Origin: Paenibacillus catalpae
GTDB lineage: Bacteria > Bacillota > Bacilli > Paenibacillales > Paenibacillaceae
NCBI RefSeq assembly: GCF_900112695.1
Contig: NZ_FOMT01000002.1
Location: forward strand, 1,037,876-1,101,875
Length of the DNA: 64,000 bases
Reading direction: 5' to 3'
Shown: positions 44,704-53,735 of the stretch, one piece after another
How the letters are laid out: each line of letters begins with the position of its first letter
Numbering within the stretch: the stretch's first letter is position 1
Program-made: the position numbers and the translations under genes
Notes under the pieces: model-generated
What the model saw: the letters and a program-made list of their open reading frames with translations, nothing else
The model's database searches: none
Told to the model about the DNA's origin: nothing

Positions 44704-45687
44704 ATGAATGACAGGAAAGCAGTAGAAACAGCTCCGTTGCATCTGCCCGTCACAAACGTATCAACGAAGTCCTCTCTTAAAAAGTTTGCGGTCAGACACA
44801 AAGATGCATTAATCGCCACGGCCATTTTAAGTCCAATGATTCTGTGGTGGCTTGTCTTATCGGGGTTCCCAACCATGTTTGGTTTTTTTCTCGGATTTTT
44901 CGAGTGGATCGGCATTGCAGACAGCCCTAAATTTATCTGGTTTGATAACTATGTCCGGTTTTTCCAGGATCCGCTTTATTACGAAGCGCTGTGGAGATCG
45001 ATCTGGTTAGGGGGACTAGTTACCGGAATTACCTTGATCGCCGGATTTGGCGCAGCAATCCTGATGAATATGCCGCTGTTCGGCAAGGGCGTATATCGGT
45101 CCATCTGGTACATTCCGGCTGTAACCTCAACGGTTGCCACTACCCAAATTTTCAACTTGCTTCTTGATACCAACAACGGCGTTATTAATAACTTTCTGAA
45201 GTCGATTGGCAAAGAGCCGATTGTCTGGCAATATTCCGTGTTCTGGGGCGTGTTCTGGATCGTCGTCTACTCGGTATGGAAAGGGGTAGGCGGTGCCGCT
45301 CTCATCTGGCTTGCGGGACTGCAGTCCGTGGATGTGTCCTTGTACGAAGCGGCGGAAATCGACGGCGCGGGCCGCTGGGGCAAAATGAGGTACGTTACGC
45401 TTCCCGGCTTGAAGCCGATTGCAACCTACATTGTGATTACAAGCCTGATCGGTGCTATTCAGATCTACGAGCAGGTATTGTTCATGACGGGCGGCGGCCC
45501 TTACGGGAAGACGGAAGTGCTCGTGTTCCGCATTTACCGCGATGCGTTCTGGGATTTCAACCTCGGCATGGCCGGCGCGTCTTCGCTCATCATGGCTGTA
45601 GTCGTCTTTGTGGGCACGGTGTTCTACTACCGCTGGTCAACCAACTCGGATAGAAGCAGCACCATTCCGATCAAAAGGAGGTCCTAG
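44704..45687 (+). CDS. ABC sugar importer, permease 1 (MalF type)
   Basis: A 327-residue inner-membrane permease with six predicted spans and the EAA loop EAAEIDGAGRWGKMRYVTLPGLKP, which docks on the shared ATPase. The family is carbohydrate-uptake transporter-1 (CUT1). I start at ATG 44704 because AAGGAGG at 44688-44694 is too close to the ATG at 44698. It is followed after 3 bases by the second permease. No ATPase gene is in the window; CUT1 importers often share an MsmX-type ATPase encoded elsewhere. Confidence 0.92.
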   Translation: MNDRKAVETAPLHLPVTNVSTKSSLKKFAVRHKDALIATAILSPMILWWLVLSGFPTMFGFFLGFFEWIGIADSPKFIWFDNYVRFFQDPLYYEALWRSIWLGGLVTGITLIAGFGAAILMNMPLFGKGVYRSIWYIPAVTSTVATTQIFNLLLDTNNGVINNFLKSIGKEPIVWQYSVFWGVFWIVVYSVWKGVGGAALIWLAGLQSVDVSLYEAAEIDGAGRWGKMRYVTLPGLKPIATYIVITSLIGAIQIYEQVLFMTGGGPYGKTEVLVFRIYRDAFWDFNLGMAGASSLIMAVVVFVGTVFYYRWSTNSDRSSTIPIKRRS

Positions 45688-45690
45688 AGC

Positions 45691-46614
45691 ATGAAAGATA
45701 CATTGTCCAGAAAAGTAGCTGTACAGCTGAAGCCGGGTAATTTGTTTGCCCACATTGTTCTGCTTGGTATCGGGCTGGTCCTGCTGTATCCTTTGGTCTT
45801 TATGATTCTGGCCGGCTTCTACACGAAGACGGAATTTACTTCGTCCATCATTGGGTTGATTCCAATTGCCAAAGCACCAACTCTCGATAACTTTACCGTG
45901 TTGTTTAGCGGAACAGCCGACAGTTCGATACAGCGTTATTTCGTTAACTCGGGTTATCGCACCATGTATAACACCTTCTGGGCGCTGCTGACCTCCTTGC
46001 TGGCCGGTTATGTATTCGCAAGGCTCCGGTTCAAATGGAAAGACCAGCTGTTCCTGATCTTGCTTGGTACGCAGATGATTCCGGGCACGATTGCTCTTAT
46101 TCCGACTTATTTGGAATTTGCAAGATGGCCGTTTGCGGGCGGCAACGACATTTTTACGGGCGGTAAAGGGATACTTGATACTTGGTGGGTTTACTTCATA
46201 GGAGGACCCAGCCTCAATATTATGGGGGCATTCCTCGTGAAGCAGTCCATCGAGAAAATCCCTTATGAGCTCGATGAAGCCGCGAAGGTAGACGGAGCGG
46301 GTACGCTGAGGATTATTTTCCAGATTCTGCTGCCGCTGCAAATGCCGATTATGGCGTTTATCGCGATTACGACGGCGCTTGCCACGTGGAATGATTTTGC
46401 GACGCCGTTCTTCTATACCTCATCGGATAAGCTGCAGACGCTGCCTGCTGCCATTACCCGATTGTCTTCAGCTGCTGCCAGCCCGGGAGCCATTCCGAAC
46501 TGGCCGTTAATTATTACGCTTGGTCTTGGCATGACGATACCGGCGCTCTTGATTTTCTTCTTCTTCCAGAAATATATCGTTCAAGGTCTAGCTAACACAG
46601 GAATCAAGGGGTAA
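45691..46614 (+). CDS. ABC sugar importer, permease 2 (MalG type)
   Basis: A 307-residue permease of the MalG group, partner of the preceding gene. Six spans, a large periplasmic-side loop after the first span, and the EAA loop YELDEAAKVDGAGTLRIIFQILLPLQMP. AAAAGGAGG lies in the end of the previous gene, giving tight coupling. The separate promoter/operator after it (46618-46661) lets the binding protein be made in excess over the permeases, as is common for CUT1 systems. Confidence 0.93.
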   Translation: MKDTLSRKVAVQLKPGNLFAHIVLLGIGLVLLYPLVFMILAGFYTKTEFTSSIIGLIPIAKAPTLDNFTVLFSGTADSSIQRYFVNSGYRTMYNTFWALLTSLLAGYVFARLRFKWKDQLFLILLGTQMIPGTIALIPTYLEFARWPFAGGNDIFTGGKGILDTWWVYFIGGPSLNIMGAFLVKQSIEKIPYELDEAAKVDGAGTLRIIFQILLPLQMPIMAFIAITTALATWNDFATPFFYTSSDKLQTLPAAITRLSSAAASPGAIPNWPLIITLGLGMTIPALLIFFFFQKYIVQGLANTGIKG

Positions 46615-46617
46615 AAT

Positions 46618-46661
46618 ATTTGTTATAACATATTGAATATAACAAATAGTCATGTTATATT
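46618..46661 (+). promoter_or_regulatory. Operator and promoter of the solute-binding-protein gene
   Basis: ATTTGTTATA (46618-46627) and TATAACAAAT (46638-46647) form a perfect 10-bp inverted repeat. TTGAAT (46633-46638) and TATATT (46656-46661), spacer 17, form a promoter whose -35 lies inside the operator. It is the clearest member of the local motif family. Confidence 0.75.
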
Positions 46662-46701
46662 AATTGCGACAGGTCAGTTATCCTAATTTGGAGGGGTTTA
46701 T

Positions 46702-48153
46702 GTGAACAGAACAAAGATCACATCCTTGCTTGTAACTGCACTCTTAACGTTCTCATTAACAGCATGCGGCGGTAACAACAATTCTAATGGGTCAAGCAAT
46801 CAGCCTCAGAACCCGACTGAGCCGACGGAGTCCGCTTCGGCAGAGCCGGCTGAATCAACCGGGACAACTGCTTCAGGCAATCCGGTAACGATCACTGTAC
46901 TTAACGAAGGTGCCGTAGGCATCGGTGTGGGCAAGATGGAAGATTTGTTCGCGCCAAAAGAGAAGGAATTGAAAGGCAACGGCATTGACATTACTTATAC
47001 GCCAGGAAATCCGGTAGAGGCTTTCCCGCTTCATTATCAGAAAATCATGTCCGGCAAGCTGAAAGAAAAGAACATCAGTATTAAAGCCGAAGACTGGGGT
47101 TGGGGCGAGCCGCTGATCCAGAAGGAAACGGCAGGATTTCTGGCCAAAAATGTTCCCGATATTATTGTAGGCGAAACACAAATGCCGGGCTTTGCCCAGC
47201 AAGGTCTGCTCGAGCCGTTCCCGGATGCAATGGCTGATGAGATCCGCAACAACGTCTCGCCGGCTGCCTGGAAGCCAATGGAGCATGAAGGTAAAATTTA
47301 CGGTCTTGCCCTGCAGCCTGGCGTAAGCAGCCTGTATTGGAACAAAAAGCTGGTGAAGGAAGCAGGCATTGATCCCGAGAAGCCGATTACATCGTGGCAA
47401 GAGCTGGCCGACAACTCGAAAAAAGTAACGGAAGCCGGTAAAGGCAAGTTTTACGGCGGCGGCGTTTACGGCGCTCCAAACTTCGGCGGATACTTGCGCT
47501 ACGGCGCTTTGGTTGCCATTAACGGCGGTACCTTCGCCGATGCGAATGGGCAGCCAACCTTTAACTCGGATGCGAATGTGGAAACGGTCAACCTGCTTCG
47601 CGAGCTGAATGCGGATCATCCGGCAGGACTGATGGTTAACAATAACGAAGGCACGTACTTCGATGCTTGGACCAAAGGGCAAACGGCCTATCTGATTGAT
47701 GGTCCTTGGCAAGTACAGCAGTGCAAAGACAACGGACTTGATTGCGGAATGTCGCCCATTCCATTGTCCCCAAGCGGTGAAGCTGCAAACGTAACGATTG
47801 GTGCTGCATTCAACTCGGTGCCGAAAGACGCGAAAAACAAGGAAGCGGCCTTTGAATACATCAAAGCCATGTACAGCAAGGAAGTTCAGCAGCTGGTGGC
47901 TGACTCGAACGTGCGCTCCCCGATTCTGAAAGAAATCGCAGAGGCGCCGGAGTATAAAGAGAAGCATCCTGAGATGTACCTGCACTATCAAGCGATGTCC
48001 GGCAACGTTCAAGGTCTGCCAACCTTTGCGAAAGACAACTCGAAGGTATGGCAAATCTGGGGTGACGCGGTCGTGAAATCGCTCATGACCAAAGGCGATG
48101 TAAAAGCCATCCTCGACGACGCCCAAAAACGCGCAGAGCAAGTGACTAAATAA
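46702..48153 (+). CDS. Sugar ABC importer, solute-binding lipoprotein
   Basis: A 483-residue extracellular binding protein of the CUT1 (MalE-like) group. Signal peptide with lipobox LTACGG (Cys near residue 22), then a Ser/Glu/Pro-rich linker to about residue 58 and the two-lobe binding domain (NVPDIIVGETQMPGFAQQG, YGLALQPGVSSLYWNKKLV, WTKGQTAYLIDGPWQV). GTG start at 46702 after GGAGGGG. It delivers a sugar to the two permeases upstream. Together with the following alpha-mannosidase, a mannose-containing oligosaccharide is a reasonable guess. Confidence 0.92.
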   Translation: MNRTKITSLLVTALLTFSLTACGGNNNSNGSSNQPQNPTEPTESASAEPAESTGTTASGNPVTITVLNEGAVGIGVGKMEDLFAPKEKELKGNGIDITYTPGNPVEAFPLHYQKIMSGKLKEKNISIKAEDWGWGEPLIQKETAGFLAKNVPDIIVGETQMPGFAQQGLLEPFPDAMADEIRNNVSPAAWKPMEHEGKIYGLALQPGVSSLYWNKKLVKEAGIDPEKPITSWQELADNSKKVTEAGKGKFYGGGVYGAPNFGGYLRYGALVAINGGTFADANGQPTFNSDANVETVNLLRELNADHPAGLMVNNNEGTYFDAWTKGQTAYLIDGPWQVQQCKDNGLDCGMSPIPLSPSGEAANVTIGAAFNSVPKDAKNKEAAFEYIKAMYSKEVQQLVADSNVRSPILKEIAEAPEYKEKHPEMYLHYQAMSGNVQGLPTFAKDNSKVWQIWGDAVVKSLMTKGDVKAILDDAQKRAEQVTK

Positions 48154-48224
48154 AATAAAACAAAAAAAGCGGACTTTCTTAACACGTCCTGAGTCTTGAA
48201 GTTATTAGATACGCAGCAGAGCAA

Positions 48225-48350
48225 TAGAGGTTTAGGGGTGTCTCTTGAAGAGCGGTAGCGTTCGCCTTTGCCTGAAGGAAATAACCTTACTGACATAAGT
48301 TCAGATTTCCTGCAGGCAACAGCGACTGAAAGAGATACCCCGGCCCTCTA
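48225..48350 (+). other. Long inverted-repeat element, probably a structured RNA
   Basis: 126 bases of nested pairing: TAGAGG/CCTCTA (outer), GGGGTGTCTCTT/AAGAGATACCCC (48235-48246 with 48330-48341, one G-U pair on the plus strand), TGCCTGAAGGAAAT/ATTTCCTGCAGGCA (48269-48282 with 48305-48318, one mismatch) and a terminal CTTA/TAAG hairpin. A GC-rich segment with GCGGTAGCGTTCGC sits between the first two stems, giving a possible three-way junction. It lies between the binding-protein gene and the alpha-mannosidase gene. Function unknown: leader RNA, mRNA-stability element or dispersed repeat. Confidence 0.7.
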
Positions 48351-48390
48351 TATAGCTCATTGCAAGTTTTCTAATTACATTCCAGACAAC

Positions 48391-48418
48391 AGGACTGTTA
48401 ATCAGTCCTCTTTTTTTC
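48391..48418 (+). terminator. Terminator just ahead of the alpha-mannosidase ribosome site
   Basis: AGGACTG, loop TTAAT, CAGTCCT, then CTTTTTTT. It is 6 bases before the ribosome site of the next gene, a position typical of attenuators. GTCCTG at 48186-48191 could pair with CAGGAC of the stem as an alternative. Confidence 0.85.
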
Positions 48419-48436
48419 AAACCGGGAGTGACAGAA

Positions 48437-51436
48437 ATGCCATACGAGACGAAACGAATTAAGCTGCAGAAAGCAAAGAATCTGCTGCCGAGAATACGCC
48501 ATGCTATCTACCAACCTGTCGCTTCTATGAAAGTGACGGCTTGGGTAACGGCAGAACCGGTGCCTTACTCCGAGCGGACAGCCGGAGCAAAGGTCGAGCT
48601 TGCGCCCGGCGATAAATGGGGCAACCTGTGGGATTGCGCGTGGTTCCGGTTTGAGGGGAATGTTCCCGATGCCGTTTCCGGCAATAAAATGGTCTTGCTT
48701 ATTGATGTGAACGGGGAGCTATGCCTCGTTGATCAGGAAGGCTCGCCGATGCAAGGACTGACGAATATCAACTCTGAATTCGATTTCAGCCTTGGCCTTC
48801 CGGGTAAGCGCGTTGTTGATCTTGGTTATGAAGCAGCGGGCGAGCGGATTGATCTATGGGCGGATGCCGGCTGTAACGACTTGTTTGGCCAATACCGCAG
48901 CGGCACCTTGAAGGAAGCCGACATTGCGATTTGTTACGAGGAAATCCGGCAGCTGTATTTTGATTACGAAGTGCTTCTTGAGCTGGCGGAGCATACGCCG
49001 GAGAATGGCGCAAGAGCAGAGCGCGTCACTCAAAGCCTGTATGATGCGGCTCTTAAGTTGGAAGTCATTAATGAAGAAACAGCTAAGCAGGCAAGAGAAA
49101 TTCTGGCCAAGGAGCTTGCCAAACGGGGGGGAGACCCTGTTGTTACGGTCAGCGCTATTGGTCATGCCCATATCGACCTCGCCTGGCTGTGGCCGATTCG
49201 CGAAACGATCCGGAAAGGCGCGCGTACCTTCTCCACGGTGCTGAAGAACATGGAGAAATATCCGGATTATGTATTTGGCGCAAGTCAGCCTCAACTATAT
49301 CAATGGATGAAAGAATATTATCCAAAGCTGTATGACCGGATCAAGGAGAGAATTCAAGAGGGACGCTGGGAAGTGCAGGGTGCTATGTGGGTAGAGCCAG
49401 ACACGAATATTTCCGGCGGGGAAGCGCTGGTCAGACAAATCCTGTACGGCAAACGCTACTTCCAGCAGGAATTTGGCCAGGAGATGAAGGTGCTGTGGCT
49501 GCCTGACGTATTTGGCTATTCGGCAAGCCTGCCTCAGCTTCTTAGAAAGTCCGGCGTTGATTACATGATGACGCAGAAGCTGTCGTGGAATGTGTATAAT
49601 ACGCATCCGCATCACAGCTTTGAGTGGGAAGGCATTGACGGCAGCAAGGTGCTTGCGCATCTTCCTCCGGAGGATACGTATAACAGTCCGGGTGCACCCA
49701 GATCGCTTGCGAAGATTGAGAACAGCTACTTGGACCGCAATGTATCCGAGCATGCCTTGATGCTGTTTGGCATCGGAGACGGCGGCGGCGGGCCGGGCGA
49801 GGAGCATCTGGAACGGTTATCCCGCGAGCATAACCTGCTTGGATTGCCTCCGGTTGTTCAAGAGTCCTCCTTATCCTTTTTCCATAAGCTTGAACAGGAA
49901 AAAGCGCGTTTCCAGACCTACCGCGGGGAGCTCTATTTGGAGAAGCACCAAGGTACGCTGACGACGCAGGCACGTAACAAATGGTTTAACCGCAAGATGG
50001 AGAAATCGCTCAGAGAGCTTGAATTTGCAGCCTCTCTATTACTCGCAATGGGAGAGAATGCTTATCCGTCCCAGGAGCTTGAGGAGATCTGGAAGGAAAC
50101 GCTGCTCTACCAATTCCATGATATTTTGCCGGGCTCTTCGATCACCCGTGTCTTCGAGGAGTCGTTGGAACGATATGCGCTTATGTACGGCCGTACGCAA
50201 GAGCTGATTGCACAGACCTACGCTAAAGCCGCTCGGTTGACCGGGGCGGGAGAAGGTCAGGCGGTTGTCTTTAATTCCTTGCCTTGGGAACGTGAAGAAG
50301 TAGTGCTGCATAAGGGCGAGTATTATGCCGTGAAGGTACCGTCCATGGGCTTTGCGTCTCTCGCTGAAGCGGAACTTTGCCCGGAACAAACAGGAGAATC
50401 GGGACTGCGCGCAGGAGAGCAGGTATTGGAGAACCGATATTTGCGGGTAACCTTCGGGCAGGACGGAAGTATAGCGTCGATATACGATAAGGCGGCGGGC
50501 AGAGAAGCCATTGCGCCTGGCCGGCAGGCGAATGTGCTGACCGTGTATCACGATAAAGGCGATGCCTGGGACTTCCCGAGAGATTACCGGGATACGGTGG
50601 CCGGCCGCATGCAGCTGGTAGAAAGCTCTTTCTCTGTCGAGCGTAATCAAGCGGTAGTGGAGCAGCGGTACCGGTTCGGAGAGTCGACGCTGGTTCAGCG
50701 GATCGTGCTGGAGGAAGCGGGAACGACGGTGCGGTTTGAGACCAAAGCCGATTGGAAGGAAGCGGAGAAAATGCTCCGTGTCTCTTTCCCGGTACATGTC
50801 GCAAGCGAGCATGTGAACTGTGAAATTCAATTCGGTTATTTGAAACGGCCGACAACAAGGAACTCCATGATCGAATTTGTCCGCGATGAAATTTGCGCGC
50901 ATCAATACATCGACTTATCTCAGCCGGATTACGGCGTAGCGCTGCTCAGCGACAGCAAATATGGCTACAGCGCGGAACGAAATGTGCTGGACATCAATCT
51001 GCTTCGCAGCCCTAGCTATCCGGATCCGGTGGCAGACCGTGCCGAGCATCAATTTGTGTATGCGATCTATCCGCATCGCGGAGATTTTATTGCGGCTCAG
51101 GTATACCGCAAAGGCTATGAGCTCAATACACCGTTAACGGTGGCGGAACCGTCTGCAGCGACTTTGGCAGCAAGGCGCACAGCAACGTTTGCTTCCCTTA
51201 TTCAAGTCGATAATCCTCATGTGATGATTGAAGCGGTGAAGAAGGCCGAGGATTCGGATGATCTCATTATCCGTCTATATGAGACCTCGGGCACGCTAGC
51301 CCAAACGGCGGTAGCTTTCGGAGGGGAATGCTCGGCAGTGGAGGAAGTTGATCTGATGGAAAATACGATTGGAGAAGCTGGAGCGCAGCTTATGTTCCAA
51401 CCTTTCGAGATCAAGACGCTTCGCGTGAAGCTCTAA
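48437..51436 (+). CDS. Alpha-mannosidase, GH38
   Basis: A 999-residue cytoplasmic glycoside hydrolase family 38 enzyme that removes alpha-linked mannose. The zinc site is GHAHIDLAWLWP, the catalytic nucleophile is D357 in WLPDVFGYSASLPQ, and GRWEVQGAMWVEPDTN and HDILPGSSI are further family motifs. The C-terminal half is the beta-rich GH38 domain. I start at ATG 48437, with GGGAG just upstream; a GTG three codons earlier is possible. The gene follows the ABC importer and a structured leader with a terminator, and has its own terminator at 51453. Confidence 0.93.
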   Translation: MPYETKRIKLQKAKNLLPRIRHAIYQPVASMKVTAWVTAEPVPYSERTAGAKVELAPGDKWGNLWDCAWFRFEGNVPDAVSGNKMVLLIDVNGELCLVDQEGSPMQGLTNINSEFDFSLGLPGKRVVDLGYEAAGERIDLWADAGCNDLFGQYRSGTLKEADIAICYEEIRQLYFDYEVLLELAEHTPENGARAERVTQSLYDAALKLEVINEETAKQAREILAKELAKRGGDPVVTVSAIGHAHIDLAWLWPIRETIRKGARTFSTVLKNMEKYPDYVFGASQPQLYQWMKEYYPKLYDRIKERIQEGRWEVQGAMWVEPDTNISGGEALVRQILYGKRYFQQEFGQEMKVLWLPDVFGYSASLPQLLRKSGVDYMMTQKLSWNVYNTHPHHSFEWEGIDGSKVLAHLPPEDTYNSPGAPRSLAKIENSYLDRNVSEHALMLFGIGDGGGGPGEEHLERLSREHNLLGLPPVVQESSLSFFHKLEQEKARFQTYRGELYLEKHQGTLTTQARNKWFNRKMEKSLRELEFAASLLLAMGENAYPSQELEEIWKETLLYQFHDILPGSSITRVFEESLERYALMYGRTQELIAQTYAKAARLTGAGEGQAVVFNSLPWEREEVVLHKGEYYAVKVPSMGFASLAEAELCPEQTGESGLRAGEQVLENRYLRVTFGQDGSIASIYDKAAGREAIAPGRQANVLTVYHDKGDAWDFPRDYRDTVAGRMQLVESSFSVERNQAVVEQRYRFGESTLVQRIVLEEAGTTVRFETKADWKEAEKMLRVSFPVHVASEHVNCEIQFGYLKRPTTRNSMIEFVRDEICAHQYIDLSQPDYGVALLSDSKYGYSAERNVLDINLLRSPSYPDPVADRAEHQFVYAIYPHRGDFIAAQVYRKGYELNTPLTVAEPSAATLAARRTATFASLIQVDNPHVMIEAVKKAEDSDDLIIRLYETSGTLAQTAVAFGGECSAVEEVDLMENTIGEAGAQLMFQPFEIKTLRVKL

Positions 51437-51452
51437 TAACAGACAGCTGGCT

Positions 51453-51493
51453 AAACAGGGGGGAAGGCGTAACGGCTCCCTCCTGTTTTATTT
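51453..51493 (+). terminator. Terminator of the alpha-mannosidase gene
   Basis: AAACAGGGGGGA pairs with TCCCTCCTGTTT (one G-U pair), then TTATTT. Confidence 0.85.
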
Positions 51494-51524
51494 CCAAAAA
51501 TTACGTTAAAGGAGATGTTTTCCG

Positions 51525-53699
51525 ATGATCAGAAGAATCCGGCAGGAAGAATTAACAGGCTTCCAGGAGGGCGGGCCCTATCATCCTTCCTATGATTTGC
51601 AGACAGACTTCGTTATGGTGTATGGCATTCACGGGGATTTTCAGGAACGGATCCGGACCTGGAAGGAAAAAGGCTATGTCGTTCATCTGATGACCGGCGT
51701 ATCCTGGGGCGGCTATCAAGACTACCTGAATGGCAAAATTGATGGCAGGCCGCATTGGGACGAAGCGCAGAAAAACCGCCGCTATGAAAATATCATCCAC
51801 GGCACCTCCGTGGACATCCCTTATATGGTCCCGACTATCGCTTATGCCGATTATTTGACGGAACGGATTCGGATCGCCGTGGATGCCGGAGTGGAAGCCA
51901 TCCATTTGGAAGAGCCGGAGTTTTGGGTGGAAGGCGGTTATTCGGATGCCTTCAAGCGGGAATGGGAGATCTATTACCGCGAGCCTTGGCAGGCTCCGCA
52001 TTCTTCCGTAGACGCCCAGTACCGCGCTTCGAAGCTGAAGGCTTATTTGTATACGCGAACCCTTGACCGGATCTGCAGCATGCTTAAGGAATATGCGATG
52101 CAAAAGTACGGCCGCCTTATTCGGTTTTATGTACCAACGCATAGCCTTATTAACTACACGCAATGGAGAATTGTAAGCCCGGAATCGAAGCTGCTCGAGC
52201 TTCCGGGAATTGACGGCTACATCGCGCAGGTATGGACCGGAACCGCGCAAACGCCAAATGTGTATAACGGCGTCCGCAAAGAGCGCACGTTCGAAACGGC
52301 TTATCTGGAATACGGCATTATGCAGGAGCTTGTACGCGGCACCGACCGCAGAATGTGGTTCCTTCATGATCCGATTGCCGATGATCCGAAGCATACCTGG
52401 AAGGATTACCGTACCAACTATATCCGTACATTGGTCGCTTCCCTCCTGCATCCGCATGTCAGCCGTTATGAGGTATGTCCTTGGCCAAGACGGATCTATC
52501 AGGGAGAATATCCGAGAGAAGGCGGCAGCGGCAAAGAGAGAATTCCGGCTTCGTATGCAACGGAGCTGCAAACTATTCTGAATGTGCTGGGCACAATGGA
52601 AGGGCAGGATGCGGAATGGCTGACGGACAGCCTGCAGGTTGGCCTGCTGCTTGCCGACTCGGCGATGTACCAGCGGAACCATCCGGATTGGAGCGAGGAG
52701 GCCACTTCGTTCAAATATGACGGGACCGAAGTCGCGTCTGCATTGGGCAGCGAATTTATGGAGCTGCTTGACTGGTCGCCTTTCTACGGTCTTGCGCTGC
52801 CGCTTCTGAAGCATGGTGCTGCCGTCCGTCCGGTGCAATTGGACAATGCCGGAAGATTCCCGGGTTATCTGGATGATTATCGCGTGCTGGTACTCAGCTA
52901 TGAATATATGAAGCCGGAATCGTCCGGACTCCACAATGTACTGGCGGAATGGGTGAAGGAAGGCGGTACGCTGATCTATGTCGGGGACGGAAGCGATGAC
53001 TTCCATGGCGTTCGCGAGTGGTGGAATCAAGGCGGCAAGAAATACGCTTCCCCGATGGAGCATTTATTCGCAAGTCTCGGGCTGGAGACAACGCTGGCAC
53101 AGGGTTCATATGCCGTAGGTAAAGGCTGTTTAGCCTACTTGCCGCTACATCCTTCGCAGTGTGCCATCGATCCGGAAGCGGGCGAGCAGTTAAGAGAAAC
53201 GCTAGAGTCCGCTCTCGCAAAGGTAGCCGTCAGTTGGGAGCGCAAGAATGGCATGGCTTTGCGCAGAGGACCTTACGTCATTGCTGCCGTGCTGGATGAA
53301 GCCATTACGGATGAGCCCTATGATTTGCGCGGCAAGTACGTCGATTTGCTGGATAAGGATCTGCCTGTCCTGGATCAAGTATCGGTGGCAGCCGGGGAGC
53401 AGGTCCTGTTATACGACCTCAGCCGAGCGGACGAGGGCGTTCAGCTGATTGCTGCCGCATCGCGGATTGACGATGTGGAACAGGGAGCTGGCGGCTTTAC
53501 CTTCACGGCTTATGGACCGGATGGCATTCAAGCAGCGGCAAGGTTCCTCTGTCCTTGCAAGCCGCAGACGGTATCTATTGGGCAAGAAGGAGATTCTATT
53601 CGGATTCCGCTGGAATTCGTATGGGATGAGGGAAGCTCAACGGTGCTTTTGAGTTATGCGAATAATCCTTCGGGCGTAACGGTGAGGGTTATTTGGTAA
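51525..53699 (+). CDS. Unclassified TIM-barrel plus amidotransferase-like protein (possible new glycosidase)
   Basis: A 724-residue cytoplasmic protein with no named family that I recognise. The N-terminal half looks like a TIM barrel: FVMVYGIHGDF, GYVVHLMTGVSW, VEAIHLEEPEFW (H127-W134, with acidic E129, E130, E132 that could be catalytic), GRLIRFYVPTHS and IDGYIAQVWTG. Residues about 420-540 look like the class I amidotransferase-like fold that trimerises GH42 enzymes (YRVLVLSYEYMKP, LAEWVKEGGTLIYVGDGSDDF). The C-terminal part is beta-rich. AAAGGAG precedes the start. Position between GH38 and a GxGYxYP protein argues for a carbohydrate-active enzyme. Confidence 0.65.
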   Translation: MIRRIRQEELTGFQEGGPYHPSYDLQTDFVMVYGIHGDFQERIRTWKEKGYVVHLMTGVSWGGYQDYLNGKIDGRPHWDEAQKNRRYENIIHGTSVDIPYMVPTIAYADYLTERIRIAVDAGVEAIHLEEPEFWVEGGYSDAFKREWEIYYREPWQAPHSSVDAQYRASKLKAYLYTRTLDRICSMLKEYAMQKYGRLIRFYVPTHSLINYTQWRIVSPESKLLELPGIDGYIAQVWTGTAQTPNVYNGVRKERTFETAYLEYGIMQELVRGTDRRMWFLHDPIADDPKHTWKDYRTNYIRTLVASLLHPHVSRYEVCPWPRRIYQGEYPREGGSGKERIPASYATELQTILNVLGTMEGQDAEWLTDSLQVGLLLADSAMYQRNHPDWSEEATSFKYDGTEVASALGSEFMELLDWSPFYGLALPLLKHGAAVRPVQLDNAGRFPGYLDDYRVLVLSYEYMKPESSGLHNVLAEWVKEGGTLIYVGDGSDDFHGVREWWNQGGKKYASPMEHLFASLGLETTLAQGSYAVGKGCLAYLPLHPSQCAIDPEAGEQLRETLESALAKVAVSWERKNGMALRRGPYVIAAVLDEAITDEPYDLRGKYVDLLDKDLPVLDQVSVAAGEQVLLYDLSRADEGVQLIAAASRIDDVEQGAGGFTFTAYGPDGIQAAARFLCPCKPQTVSIGQEGDSIRIPLEFVWDEGSSTVLLSYANNPSGVTVRVIW

Positions 53700-53735
53700 T
53701 GCCGTTATTTTAATAAGATGGGGGAGGAACTCCGG

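Noticed and set aside
46873..48141. Minus-strand open frame (422 codons) opposite the sugar-binding lipoprotein gene
   Set aside because: No start signal, and the plus strand has a lipobox, promoter and family motifs.
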